A stretch of 64,000 bases of DNA from Doryteuthis pealeii (GCA_023376005.1 CM042145.1:58950360-59014359); one strand, 5' to 3'; shown: positions 41,671-51,719, counted from the first letter of the stretch. Notes: generated by a model not told the origin, from the sequence alone. A program made the numbers and translations.

Positions 41671-42167
41671 TGCGTTAAGACACCTCAGAGAAACCCCCAA
41701 CGTTGGTGAACTTATACAAAGAAATCCAACAAAGAGGTACATAACAAAATACAGACTTTATTGTCTGATCACTTGTAACATAAAATACAGATACAAAACA
41801 TTAGGACGAACGCCCTAAAGAAAGAATGAGTTCTTAGTTAAAAGAAGAGATGAAAGCTACCACGAAAGGTTATCACTTGCTTCGTGCAGGAGCCACGTGG
41901 TTAGGGTCTAGAAAGGGCTACATACATGCATGAGTACAAGCCTATAGTTGGGGGGGGGGAGGGCAAGGCCCCCAAGCCTTAATGGACAGAAACACAACTT
42001 GTCTATTGCATCATTGTGGGTGCTAGATGAAAAAAAGAGACAGATAACTTCCCGGACTGAGTTTAAATAGCCAGGTAGTAATGCCATCTAGTGGCAAGTC
42101 CTGGTGGCAAGAGCGGATAACCCTTTTTCACTCAACTCAATTCCAGCAAGGGTAGATAATCGCTACA
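41671..42167 (-). mobile_element. Solo LTR, 497 bp, 4-bp target duplication ATAA
   Basis: The sequence is TG...CA on either strand (plus TGCGTTAAGACACC ... GATAATCGCTACA) and is flanked by ATAA at 41667-41670 and 42168-42171. On the minus strand a TATA-like CTATTTAAAC and a later AATAAAGTCTG fit a promoter and polyadenylation signal in LTR order, so the LTR is read on the minus strand. Removing it restores sequence like 21600-21625. No internal region is present. Gypsy-like by duplication length; class not proven. Confidence 0.65.
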
Positions 42168-42171
42168 ATAA

Positions 42172-42545
42172 TAATAATTGTATACGTATCTTCTTACTAT
42201 TCAACTATTCTCTTGGCTGGATCGGAGTTGAGCTTTGTTATTCAGGATCAGAATAGCTGGGTTTGTCTGTGTTCGTTGGTAGATCTGTTGTTGGTTGGAT
42301 GGGTTTCCCACAGTTCTTCGTGTCTGGAAATTACTTGGGAATCTTTTGGGATATCTTGTCTAGTGTTGTTGATAGGTTTTAATAACAAACACAAGACGTT
42401 CTTGTTTTTTCTAAGCTCATTTATTTTATACCAAGTAAAAATGCATAATAGATAAAACATTCATCTTACGTCTGTTCTCTACAAACACACAACCCAGACT
42501 CTCTCTTTCCCTGTTGGCATCCATCGACCAAACAGGGATCGACAA
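42172..42545 (+). repeat. Rep-D copy 2
   Basis: ATTCTCTTGGCTGGATCGGAGTTG, GTCTGGAAATTACTTGGG, AACACAAGACGTTCTTG and ACTCTCTCTTTCCCTGTTGG follow the order of 43060-43545. The solo LTR is inserted at its 5' side. Confidence 0.65.
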
Positions 42546-42584
42546 TTTTTTTTATAATAAAAAAACACGTTTCTGTTTTATTTG

Positions 42585-42890
42585 TTTTGATGGAATCTAA
42601 TTTCAAGAAAGTCCAGATTGGCTTCTCTGTAGGCAATTCCACTCCTGAAAGAAAGAAAAACACACCAAATGACACACACAAAAAAATCCCCAGCAAAAAC
42701 AGACAAACAAATAAATAAAAAACAAAAACAAACAAATAAAACAACTGCAAAAACAAAAGCAAAGAAAATAATCACTCTCTGTAGCATCAGTGATATGAAG
42801 ATGTTTCCAGAGATCTTGGATTATCTTATCATTGCGATAAGCGACACCAGATAACTTGACAAAAATAAAGTGAACATTAAAAACTTCAAA
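42585..42890 (+). repeat. Rep-E copy 2
   Basis: Direct copy of 41205-41560 with its own (AAACA)n tract at 42680-42770. Confidence 0.75.
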
Positions 42891-42939
42891 CCTATGAGTT
42901 GGAACTCGTATAATTCGTACCCTCTTAAATATTTATCAA

Positions 42940-43012
42940 GCCCCGCACGAGTTTTCCTTCTCCTAGAATGGTTGCCGAACCAAGATGAAATAGCCCATTC
43001 TGTCCTACTGTA
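42940..43012 (-). mobile_element. SINE-2 fragment, antisense
   Basis: TTTTCCTTCTCCTAGAATGG and GGTTGCCGAACCAAG to CATTCTGTCCTACT, the complement of the SINE-2 middle part. Confidence 0.7.
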
Positions 43013-43059
43013 ACGAATAAAACAAATAAAGCTGTAGGCAAATCTCTATATGCCACGTG

Positions 43060-43545
43060 GCGTCGAATTTTATTTTGAATCTTCTACAGTTCTGTTTATC
43101 TCTGGACTGGATCTAGTTGGGTCTCAGCTATTCTGGAACGGAGATATTGGTATTCTGCATCTGTTGTTGGGCTGGCTAGCTTCTCTCCATTCTTCAAGTC
43201 TGGAACGACTTGCGTTCTCTTGGGGATGTCGTTTATAGTTTTTAATAACGAACACAAGACGTTGTTGTTTTTCAGCGCTCATTTACCTCAAAGCCAAGTT
43301 AATGGGGCGAGGGCGACAGACAACATCTTTCATTTGTTCCCTTCAAACACTCAGCCCAGACTCTCCCATCCGTTCGTTTTCTTCGAAAATCTCTAAACGA
43401 TACACCTCCTCTCACCATTTTCCTTTCACTCTTCATCTTGTTGGCACTTTTCGACCAATCAGAAGCCAACAGGTCAACCTTTCACGCGTCATCCCAAATT
43501 CTAGTTCATTTACACTATTACATATAGTGTAATAAAAATTTTGGG
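43060..43545 (+). repeat. Rep-D copy 3
   Basis: Longest Rep-D copy, ending in CCAATCAGAAGCCAACAGG and TATAGTGTAATAAAAATTT. Confidence 0.65.
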
Positions 43546-43569
43546 TTTTCCCACATTTCCGCATCTCAT

Positions 43570-43735
43570 TATCTTACACTATTATTTCCACATAGCTGGA
43601 GGGTGAATAGTTATATTTATGCCTCTCCAAAAGGTATAAGCGTTGTACGGCATTCAAACGGCTTCGACAAGTATTCGAACTCGTTACGCTGTCTTTTTCC
43701 TCCGATGATAACCATTACATAACGCAAAATGTTGG
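43570..43735 (-). mobile_element. SINE-2, antisense copy with head
   Basis: AGCTGGAGGGTGAATAG, then GTATTCGAACTCG (complement of a B-box-like GAGTTCGAATAC) and ATAACCATTACATAACGC (complement of the head). Confidence 0.6.
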
Positions 43736-44155
43736 TTAAATACATCCAGTAAACACATGATAAGATTCTTTCTAAATTGTTTTCTTCGTTTTTGACATTT
43801 ATTCTGAAACGTTTTGTATCTTGTAGGTGTTATATAATGAATAGGCATATCCTGTCATTTTTTGTAAGGAATCTAAATTTAAGCTGTAAGTAATTAATGG
43901 AAAATCACTAGAATTTTTATTTGACAAGTTTTGAATTCAAGTGAACCTCGAACGGGATTCTCCTTAGTTTGTAGAATAATGCGAGCGAGCACCTTATCGG
44001 AAAATAGATTTAGGTAGATTGAAAATCGACGAAGCAGCCGTCGTATTCTGTGCTTAGTTCACCCGTCGGCGAATGATAAAGATGGAATTGGAGAAAATAA
44101 AGGCCTGTGCACACAATTCAAGTATCCCTGCTCGCAATTAAGAACTAAGTTGGAA
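43736..44155. other. Unassigned sequence
   Basis: No element recognised between SINE-2 and the TA tract. Confidence 0.4.
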
Positions 44156-44157
44156 CT

Positions 44158-44200
<43 letters not shown>
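44156..44200. repeat. (TA)n microsatellite
   Basis: Abuts the 5' LTR exactly. Confidence 0.95.
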
Positions 44201-44203
<3 letters not shown>

Positions 44204-44497
44204 AGAATACTAAGTCCAATTACCGTCGAATTGGCAAAACGAGACTGCAAACAGTCGTAACCGAATACGATTCTGAAATGCCGTAATGACCACTGAAAAA
44301 TGGCAGGATTTATGGAGCCTCAGAGGGCCCTACAAACCAAGCAGCCAATCAGGACCCAGGGAACGGACTCACCCAAATGCATGGGTGGACTGTTCTGAAT
44401 TCCCATAAATACCAGTTGTCTTGACACTGGTACAGTTAGGCTTGGCCAGTCACATTGCTCAAACCAATTGTTGACTGTCTAACTGACTTACTTCAAT
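44201..44497 (+). mobile_element. 5' LTR of a deleted LTR retrotransposon
   Basis: It starts TGTAGAATACTAAGTCC, has a TATA-like CCATAAATACC near 44403, and ends about TTCAATA before TGGCGCTGTGAACAG at 44499, which looks like a primer-binding site. The first 119 bp recur at 44987-45105 as a truncated 3' LTR. Confidence 0.75.
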
Positions 44498-44540
44498 ATG
44501 GCGCTGTGAACAGAATTCGACCTAGCTGGATGGGAAAAAG

Positions 44541-44860
44541 ATGTTTACTGAGGCAGGCATATCTGTTGCCTCTGCCAAAACCTATGCCCAGACATTTTCT
44601 AGTGAAGAGATTGCAAGGTCCAGCTTGCATATGCTGGATCGTGCAATGCTTAAGGAACTGGGTATCAAGACTATGGGTGACATGTTCACTATACTAAAGC
44701 TAGCCAAGGTTCCCCCAGTGACACTCCCATCATCAGCTAATTATGCCATAACACCACTGCAAAACTTCCTCAATTCAGTTCGGAAATGACCCCACAACAA
44801 TTCAGGAAGTTCAAGATAGACTGGGACATATTTACAAAGATGACCAATCCCCCCCCCCCA
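44541..44860 (+). pseudogene. LTR retrotransposon gag, SAM-like N-terminus, broken
   Basis: Residues EAGISVASAKTYAQTF, SLHMLDRAMLKELGI and MGDMFTILKLAK have the spacing of a sterile-alpha-motif-like helical domain. A frame change at 44786-44789 (AATGA overlap) separates this from TPQQFRKFKIDWDIFTKMTN, which I read as the start of gag proper. The frame then hits a C10 run at 44850, beyond which only 130 bp remain before a purine tract. Gag would form the particle in intact relatives. The remaining gag, all of protease, reverse transcriptase and most of integrase are deleted. Domain assignment is by pattern and spacing only. Confidence 0.6.
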
Positions 44861-44959
44861 AGGCTGACGAAAATACCCCTGGCATTGTCAAGATTGCTCC
44901 CCTGTAATCAGCCTGGCCGAAAGGAACTTATTTCTCCTCAAAGGCCAATACGCATGCGC

Positions 44960-44986
44960 AATGAGAGAGAGGGGAGGAAGGGGAGA
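44960..44986 (+). promoter_or_regulatory. Polypurine tract before the 3' LTR
   Basis: AGAGAGAGGGGAGGAAGGGG directly precedes the TGTAGAATAC start of the 3' LTR, the position and composition of a plus-strand primer for reverse transcription. Confidence 0.8.
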
Positions 44987-45105
44987 TGTAGAATACTAAG
45001 TCCAATTACCGTCGAATTGGCAAGACGAGACGGCAAACAGTCGTAACCGAATACGATTCTGAGATGCCGTAATGACCACTGAAAATGGCAGGATTTATGG
45101 AGCCT
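44987..45105 (+). mobile_element. 3' LTR, truncated after 119 bp
   Basis: Matches 44201-44319 with four or five differences, then stops at GGAGCC and continues into an A-rich sequence. Confidence 0.8.
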
Positions 45106-45306
45106 TTTCAAAAAAAAATTCATTTGGGAAGAAATGCCATAGCTGGACTGCTTCAGTTCAATTCTTTTTATAAAGAGGTATTACCTCGAAATTTCAAGAA
45201 AGAATAAAAAATACAGGTCAACACAAAACACCATTGTTACCGTATTATTATTATTTTTTATTTATTCCAAACTGCATTGTGATAGCCTTCTAAATCAACC
45301 TCCTAA

Positions 45307-45310
<4 letters not shown>
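45106..45310. other. Unassigned sequence
   Basis: No element recognised. Confidence 0.4.
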
Positions 45311-45356
<46 letters not shown>

Positions 45357-45382
45357 GTGTGTGTGTCTGTGTGTGTTCTGTG
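45311..45382. repeat. (TA)n(TG)n microsatellite
   Basis: TA units followed by TG units. Confidence 0.95.
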
Positions 45383-46164
45383 AACCATTATAAAAGACAA
45401 TGGAATTTCTCATGTGTTCGCGTGAACGAAGAACTTGAAACGATTAAAAAATACGGGATGAGCCGATTACTTATACTTTGTGTTTGTTATCCATTGCTAC
45501 CAACTTCCACGCCTTTAGAAACTAACCAGGATGAATAAGGAAGCAGAGTTTCTAACGCTTGAGGCGAGTTGTGTGTCTTTTTTGTTTCGCTTCCCCCATC
45601 CGACCATTAGTCATTGCCAACATAGCAATCGTCGTTGACTATACAGCATCTTTTTTTATCATCTTTCAGATCTTACAGAAGTTGTACTGAGATGATAATT
45701 CGTCGCAGCACGTGTGTGACTTTTAAAATAAACTAATCAATTTAAGTAGAATAGTATTTTGTTTATCTTCTCAAATAAAAATTCCAAAGATTCATATTTG
45801 GAAAAAAAAAAAAGTGAAAAAAAAAAAAAACCGAAAAAAAAAAAAACGAACCCCCCCCTCAATCGTCACATTTAAAAGAGATAATAATCAGGAACAGAAT
45901 TTGTTTTTTTTATTCTCGTGGCATCAAATGTTCATATCTCTTAGTAATTTCTATTTTTTTTTGTCTTATTTTTCTTTGGAGTTACTTTGTAGTGTGTCAA
46001 GGAGGCGCGTATCTTCTAACGGTTATCGGCACGAAGATTGGAATCGGTAAATAGTTCAAAATCCAAGACAGAAATTACCAATGAATGAAACTATTCTAGT
46101 CTCATAATAATTGATGCAATTTTTAAGTTGTGTTTAAGAGGCGTGAATTCAGATTTTTCCTTTT
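45383..46164. other. Unassigned sequence with A and C runs
   Basis: Poly-A and C8 runs at 45800-45860. No element recognised. Confidence 0.4.
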
Positions 46165-46262
46165 ACTCAATAGGTTGATATAACAAGGTTAACGAGCCCA
46201 GCTTGCTCTATTATTTACCCATAACTGGAGGGAAAATAGTTGGATGTATACCTTATAATTTT
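46165..46262 (-). mobile_element. SINE-2 fragment, antisense
   Basis: CAGATTTTTCCTTTTAC, AGGTTAACGAGCCCAG and CCATAACTGGAGGGAAAATAG are complements of SINE-2 body parts. Confidence 0.65.
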
Positions 46263-46281
46263 TTACAAATAATAATGATTA

Positions 46282-47035
46282 CACTGGTTTACAAAAAATA
46301 TTTTTTGTCTGAGGCAAGAATATGAATAGGTGTTTTTTTTACTAATTTGGTTGAATTTGTATTGAATTCAAATTTATAAACAGTTTTGCTCTATCATCTC
46401 TAGTTTTCGGTCTTTTGAATAGTCTCATTTTAGTATATACAGAGTATATACATGCTTATTTCAACAGTTGCAGCAGCTTATTACAGATAAAACAGGATAG
46501 ATAAAGAACATTGACGGAATAGATATACTTGGATGACACAATGTACACAATTCATAGTACCGCAGACAGTTAGAAATGTGTTTTTTAGATGATCTGCTGT
46601 ATTTTGCCTCCGGGATGTCACGCAAGAGCATCCAGCAGAAGTCTGCCATCATGCCGGGGTTCCACTTGCCTTGGTAGTTGCTCTCCATCTTCGTAATGTC
46701 TTGGTGGAATCTTTCTCCGTGCTCATCACTCACTGTTCCAAGGTTTGGCGGGAAGAAGTTGAGGTGGGAATGGAGAAAAGGAATTTTGAGTGACATTCGG
46801 CATCCCATATCCTCATAAGTCTTTAGCAACTTCTCAATACGGGCTTGGTAATTTATTACGCGTGTGTTACCAAGGAAGTCACTACAGACTGATTTAAATG
46901 CTTCCCATGCTCTCAGTTTCCTGCATAATAACTAAAAAAGAAGACATATGTCACATAATATTAGAAATTAACCCTGAATGCATATACGTCTTTTATGTAC
47001 AGTATGTGTCCAAATTGTACAGTATGCATACCTGG
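46282..47035 (-). mobile_element. Small CACTA-like DNA transposon, copy 2, one end lost
   Basis: The 3' end CACTGGTTTACAAAAAATAT at 46282 is the complement of the right end of 28060-28909. Similarity continues through the coding segment to about 47035 (GCATACTGTACA), where the left terminal part is missing. Confidence 0.65.
46461..46935 (-). pseudogene. Coding segment of CACTA-like copy 2
   Basis: On the minus strand LCRKLRAWEAFKSVCSDFLG runs to LLKTYEDMGCRMSLKIPFLH, FFPPNLGTVSDEHGERFHQD, GKWNPGMMADFCWMLLRDI and PEAKYSRSSKK in one open frame. Unlike copy 1 it keeps Arg before MSLKIPF. The conserved FHQDI and HSHxxFFP motifs suggest a real ancestral domain, but I cannot name its fold or activity. 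An acceptor-like TTTTTTAG lies upstream. The C-terminal extension past SKKH is probably not original. Whether copy 2 is an exon of a longer gene cannot be told here. Confidence 0.55.
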
Positions 47036-47242
47036 GGACATTGTCTGTCAATTGTATTTTAGGGAGCAACACAATTTTTTCTATGCATATTATCCACACA
47101 TTCGTCACTACCACCGCCTTGCTTCGAAGTCAGAATGCGATCGGTCTCAGACGACACTGCGTTTATATTGCTGCGGCTCGTTCCTGATTGGTTGGTTTGA
47201 CCAATCAGCATAAGCAATTAACCACATAAATGGACCATTTGC
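47036..47242. other. Unassigned sequence
   Basis: Contains TGATTGGTTGGTTTGACCAATCA, a short inverted repeat. No coding assigned. Confidence 0.4.
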
Positions 47243-47300
47243 GTGTTGTAGATAACGGTCGTACAATTAAGGAACACGTGTATTTATACATAGATTGTAG
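47243..47300 (+). repeat. Rep-B 3' end fragment
   Basis: GATAACGGTCGTACAATTAA then GGAACACG, the last 55 bp of Rep-B. Confidence 0.75.
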
Positions 47301-47771
47301 CTGCGCTGCTGGCATCCAGCCTCAGAAAGAAGTTAGTAACTGAGGAAACTTTGCAAAAGTTGCAAAAAGTTTAGTGATTTTTTTTAACTCCGTTCGTTTT
47401 TTATTCTGTTTTGTTCAGTCATCTGTGGCAAAAAGGATCTTTTGGAAATTCTTAGACTAAAAAAAAAAAGCAATAAAAATGAAACAAGGGATAAAACGGT
47501 GCCAAAAATTGCTTTGGGAAATTTAAAGTTATTCACAAAAAATATTTGGGGAGGAAACACACATATGTTGTTCAAAGTTTTATATTTAGACAAATTCAAG
47601 CAAGACAAGCTAAGAGCATTGGTAGACGATTCCACCATTGTTTAAAAAGTTTGTATTTTCTCTTTTTTTATTGTCGTCTTAGTGAGACGATCGATTCAAT
47701 TCATACTAAAAAAATGTCCACCTTATTTATACGCAGATTACAGAATAAAATCGAAACACACACAAACGAGC

Positions 47772-47773
<2 letters not shown>
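47301..47773. other. Unassigned sequence
   Basis: Overlapping frames at 47442-47645 and 47546-47923 are Lys or Phe-rich and unrecognised. Confidence 0.4.

Positions 47774-47815
<42 letters not shown>
47774..47815. repeat. (TA)n microsatellite
   Basis: Mariner elements insert at TA; this tract abuts the element terminus. Confidence 0.95.
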
Positions 47816-47818
<3 letters not shown>

Positions 47819-48136
47819 GGTTTGTCAAAAATGATGACATTTTGTTTGGGACAGGTACAAAATGTATCATACATTAAAATAAAGCTGGTCCTCTGTAGAT
47901 TGCATCCCTACTTTTCCACATAGTCACCATTTCTCTTAATAGTAATGTTCCACCTATGAATGTGATCATGTCTCCCTGCCCCATAAAATTCTGTTGACTG
48001 TTCTTTGAGCTGCTTTTGCACTACAGATTTCAATTCCTCGTCACTGGAATAATGTTTGCCTCTCAAACCCTCTTTCATGGGACCGAAGAGATGAAAGTCT
48101 GAGGCAAACATTATTCCAGTGATGATGAAGTGAAAT
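47816..48136 (-). mobile_element. Mariner element 3' end with inverted duplication
   Basis: The terminus GAGGGTTTGTCAAAAATGATG is at 47816. Coding sequence occupies 47914-48092. Segments 48017-48062 and 48092-48136 are inverted copies of the same coding piece (GGCAAACATTATTCCAGTGA), so the remnant folds into a hairpin with a loop of about 30 bp. Confidence 0.7.
47911..48092 (-). pseudogene. Mariner transposase C-terminus
   Basis: Minus strand: SDFHLFGPMKEGLRGKHYSS, then EELKSVVQKQL, then RWNITIKRNGDYVEK and stop. The SDxHLF box around the third catalytic Asp and the GDYVEK-like end are typical of mariner transposases. Everything N-terminal to the SDFHLF motif is missing and replaced by an inverted copy of 48017-48062. 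The enzyme cuts and rejoins transposon ends in intact relatives; this copy lacks two catalytic residues. Confidence 0.75.
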
Positions 48137-48142
48137 CTGTAG

Positions 48143-48615
48143 TGATATATATATATATATATTGAAAGGATAAATAAATAAAAGAAAGAAAATGTTGGAT
48201 GGATAAAATTGACTTAATTTCAGTTACCAACACGTGTTTCGATGTCACTCTCCAACGAATATTCTTTATTCTCTAACCGTAACCGTCAACAAATATCACT
48301 GTTTTCTCCAGCTGTGGAGCGTCTCTCAAATAATTAAAAAAAAATTGTTTTTCCGAACACTTCAAAAGTTTCTGTATCTTGACCGTTTTAAATATCAAAC
48401 ATTTTACCCTGATGAAGACCGTTATTCTTTGTATGCTTAGATATTTTATAATTTTCTATTATAATTATTTTATTTTATATTTAGAATAATAATAAATAGA
48501 ATACATGTATACATGAACAAACTTCTGGTCGAAACACGTGTTGCTAACTCACATTAAATCAATTACATCCATTCAACATTTACTTTCCTTTATCTATTTA
48601 TTTATCCTTTCAACA
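48143..48615. mobile_element. Inverted pair with hammerhead-like half sites
   Basis: 48160-48236 (GATAAATAAATAAAAGAAAG to ACCAACACGTGTTTCGA) is the inverted copy of 48507-48612 (TCGAAACACGTGTTGCTAAC to CTATTTATTTATCC). TCGAAACACGTGTT resembles the GAAA plus short stem III of hammerheads; CTGATGAAGACC at about 48411 and GGTCGAAAC at 48507 could form stem II across a 90-base insert. Each outer side meets (TA)n. Confidence 0.5.
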
Positions 48616-48639
48616 TATCGTCGAATTCATTTCTATTTT

Positions 48640-48642
48640 CAA

Positions 48643-48683
<41 letters not shown>
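48640..48683. repeat. (TA)n microsatellite
   Basis: About 22 TA units. Confidence 0.95.
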
Positions 48684-48687
<4 letters not shown>

Positions 48688-48794
48688 ACTGAGTTTTTGG
48701 AAGGGGGTCAAGAAACTTGAGAAACAGTGTGTCATGTGTTTTGAATTACTTGATGAATATATCGAATAAGGTTTCATGCCTTTGAGTCATTCGA

Positions 48795-48985
48795 ATCCCC
48801 TCTCGGCTGGACTTAGAATACACTGATTTTATCTCCAACAATGGGGTAAGAGTACTCAGAAAAGAACTGTTCGAGGTTTGACATTAAACTATTTCTGGAG
48901 CTCTGGGGAATGTGGATTACCCATTCATTGTCATTACTCCCAGGTTCACTCTGAACCAGATTCCTAACTATTGGTCCAATATATC
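48795..48985 (+). repeat. Rep-A fragment, sense
   Basis: CTCGGCTGGACTTAGAATACACTG to CATTACTCCCAGG, internally deleted. Confidence 0.75.
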
Positions 48986-49034
48986 TGTTATTATTATTCG
49001 TACTGGAAAGAGATATTTAAACTATATAACTGAT

Positions 49035-49600
49035 TTAGTTTGTTGGATTTTACGGTATGTCATCCCTTGTTGGGTTATTTTATGCCGAAGACGATTTTAT
49101 CTATTCATGCTTGATGAGTATTCAATTTTTTAAAACTTAATTTTTTAAAACTAATTTTTTCTATTTAACCCATAAATAGGACCCTGATAGGTGCTACTAC
49201 TCCGGTTCAAATTGGACCTGGGAATTATGCCCATGAAGGGGTTCTCCACACTCACAGTGCTCCAAACTTCCCTCATCCACCGCCTTCTAGAACATAAATG
49301 ATAAAAAGGGTTGGGTCTTGCCACAAAGACAATAGGGTTGGAATAATCATATAGCTGCTAGGGCGTGACGTGACTAGCCGATTGATCGGAGGGGGGTCTC
49401 TGCACGCCCGTCTAGCCTAAGTAAGGGCCAAAGTAGAGTGTTGTATGTCATGGACAGCTCAGTCAACAGGGTTCCATCCTTAAGTATCACGGGTCACTTC
49501 TTACAGCCACCAGGTGACCCTATTGAGGAAATTTTACCCCTATGCAGAGGTGCAGTCGGTGTATTCTTCTGCCCTAGCGAACAGGGCGGTATATAACTGA
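49035..49600 (-). repeat. Rep-A, near full-length antisense copy
   Basis: TTGTTGGATTTTACGGTATG to TGCAGAGGTGCAGTCGGTG and GCCCTAGCGAACAGGGC. It faces the sense fragment 48795-48985. Confidence 0.85.
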
Positions 49601-49725
49601 GTAAAATTCTTGAATTATTGTTAGTAAATGAGAATAGTTGCGAAGAAGCCGAATGAGTGTATGTATATTATTAGTTTTTGATAGAATTAAAAAAAAACAA
49701 AACGCCAACTTTTTCAGTTTTATGG
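49601..49725. other. Unassigned sequence
   Basis: Short gap. Confidence 0.4.
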
Positions 49726-49727
49726 CA

Positions 49728-49998
49728 GGGCGTTTGTATTGTAATGGTTATGATCATAGGAAATGGATACGGCGACCCAAGTTCAAATCTTGTACGAGCC
49801 TGGTTGCATTTCACATAGCGCAAATATATTACGGAAAGGCATGTATTTAACTATTCTCCTACACCTATTGGTAAATATTAGGACATATTGGTCTATTTAA
49901 CCTTAGTTCGGCAACCGGTCTAGTGGAGGGAAAACTCTAAATTCACACATGTTAAACTCTCCTTAAAAATGTATCTTGTGCCACATCCTACTCATATG
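49728..49998 (+). mobile_element. SINE-2, full length
   Basis: Head GTATTGTAATGGTTATGATC with B-box-like CAAGTTCAAATC, body GCGCAAATATATTACGG to CTTGTGCCACATCCTACTC. Confidence 0.8.
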
Positions 49999-50129
49999 AA
50001 GGGATTCGGTAAATACTTAAATATCAGGATACTCAGCAACTTTTTGTGAAGCTTGTTTTGGCTACATTATCTCGTGTAGTAACCGGAGACGTACAAATAA
50101 AACAGCAACTCATCAGGTTCATATATATA

Positions 50130-50134
50130 AGGAA

Positions 50135-50186
<52 letters not shown>
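50130..50186. repeat. (TA)n microsatellite
   Basis: About 28 TA units. Confidence 0.95.
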
Positions 50187-50188
<2 letters not shown>

Positions 50189-50224
50189 GCGGTAAATAGA
50201 AATATAATAAAAACAAAAATTCAA

Positions 50225-50326
50225 AGGCCGTGTATATTTATGAATGAATAAATAGTTTTGCCTATATTCGAGCGTTTCCGTTTTTTTATATACATCGGAT
50301 ATATTCTCCTTAATATTACTCTGCTG

Positions 50327-50394
<68 letters not shown>

Positions 50395-50445
50395 GAGATT
50401 CTTGTAGGCAAAACTATTTATTCATTTATGAATAAACATATCCTC
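50225..50445. repeat. Inverted repeat around a (TA)n tract
   Basis: TTATGAATGAATAAATAGTTTTGCCTA at about 50238 faces its complement at 50408-50436. Between them lie 50 bp and (TA)n at 50333-50390. Confidence 0.8.
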
Positions 50446-50640
50446 TGAATATTTTTTTTTCATATTTCTATACGGACTGATCACGTTTGACTACATTTTT
50501 TTATGAAAAGAATTTTGTGGGACGTCATTCTTTTTCTCATGTTTGTTTCTCCTGGTGATGATCCAAGGTCGAAACCAGTTGAGAACAATGAAATAATTAG
50601 AAAATAAATAACATGTAGAAATATTCCTATTTGTCTTATT
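50446..50640 (+). mobile_element. Hammerhead-like unit 1 of a short family
   Basis: CTGGTGATGATCCAAGGTCGAAACCAGTTGAGAAC at 50552-50586 keeps the order CUGNUGA, helix, GAAA, but has G for A6 and a bulged stem II. The 3' part AATAAATAACATG to ATTCCTATTTGTC recurs at 51140-51180. (TA)n follows at 50651-50708. Confidence 0.45.
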
Positions 50641-50647
50641 ATTTTTT

Positions 50648-50714
<67 letters not shown>

Positions 50715-51039
50715 ACATATGGAAGAAAATGGATAAGACAAATGGGAATATTTTTATGATATCTATTTAAAAAAAATAAAATATGGTAATAAAATGTGGG
50801 AGTCACCATCACTTGAAATAAATAAAGAACTACACAATTTCAAAGAAACAACACCCAAACCTAATTGAAAAGTGATTAGCCAGGTGCCCTCACACCCGCC
50901 CCCCCCATATATATATATATATATATATATATAAATTTCAAAATTTCCTCATGTATATATATATAAATTTCAAATGAATTCAACCAGAAGATAGTTTTCA
51001 ATGAAAAGATGGACTCGCCACATCTAATAATTTTTAGCA
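50641..51039. other. TA tracts and unassigned sequence
   Basis: (TA)n at 50651-50708, 50906-50935 and 50952-50966, with AT-rich unassigned sequence and a C-rich run at 50895 between. Confidence 0.6.
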
Positions 51040-51192
51040 CGAAATTTTGTGGCTTGTCAACAACGTTTCAATTTCGATCACAAGAAATTTTCTACTGACG
51101 ATGACTTAAGATCGAAACTAGTAGAGAACAATCTAAAAATGAATAACATAAAAGAAGTATTCCAGTTTGGTTTATCACCTTTTGGAACTTAC

Positions 51193-51236
<44 letters not shown>
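51040..51236 (+). mobile_element. Hammerhead-like unit 2 of the same family
   Basis: CTGACGATGACTTAAGATCGAAACTAGTAGAGAAC at 51094-51128 aligns with unit 1 and retains CUGACGA and GAAA, with a weak stem II. It ends on (TA)n at 51198-51236. Confidence 0.45.
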
Positions 51237-51239
<3 letters not shown>

Positions 51240-51719
51240 AAAAAGTTTGAAAGTTTTAATAAGACTCGTTTTAAATTACTATAACAATAAGATGTTAATA
51301 TAATATATAACAGACTTGCGTATTGTCTTTAAGTATTGTTTGGCTTGATAATGGAATCTAATAAAGACTCTAACTGCTATTCATTGGTTTTATGAAACTG
51401 ATTGTCTCACTCTCTTTCTTTGATGTCAAAAGTTCAACGTCAACCGGACGCCAAACTTTGAAGGGCTTTCCATACCGAATCAAATATGAGAGTCATGTCT
51501 ATTTCATTCAGAAAAATTCTAAGATCTTTAATTTCCACAAGACAATTTAGTTAGAACCAATTTACTAAAGCAGCAAATATTTATGTTATAGGACAAACAT
51601 CTCGTTTAATTTTTTCCATAAAAATGTTCATAAGATTCTTGGACATTTCTAACTTAGCACCCTTAAAATTACAACGAAGCAGAGCAGGTCTGACTTGCAA
51701 AATATAAATGCGTTCTTTT
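51237..51719. other. Unassigned sequence
   Basis: No element recognised. Confidence 0.4.
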
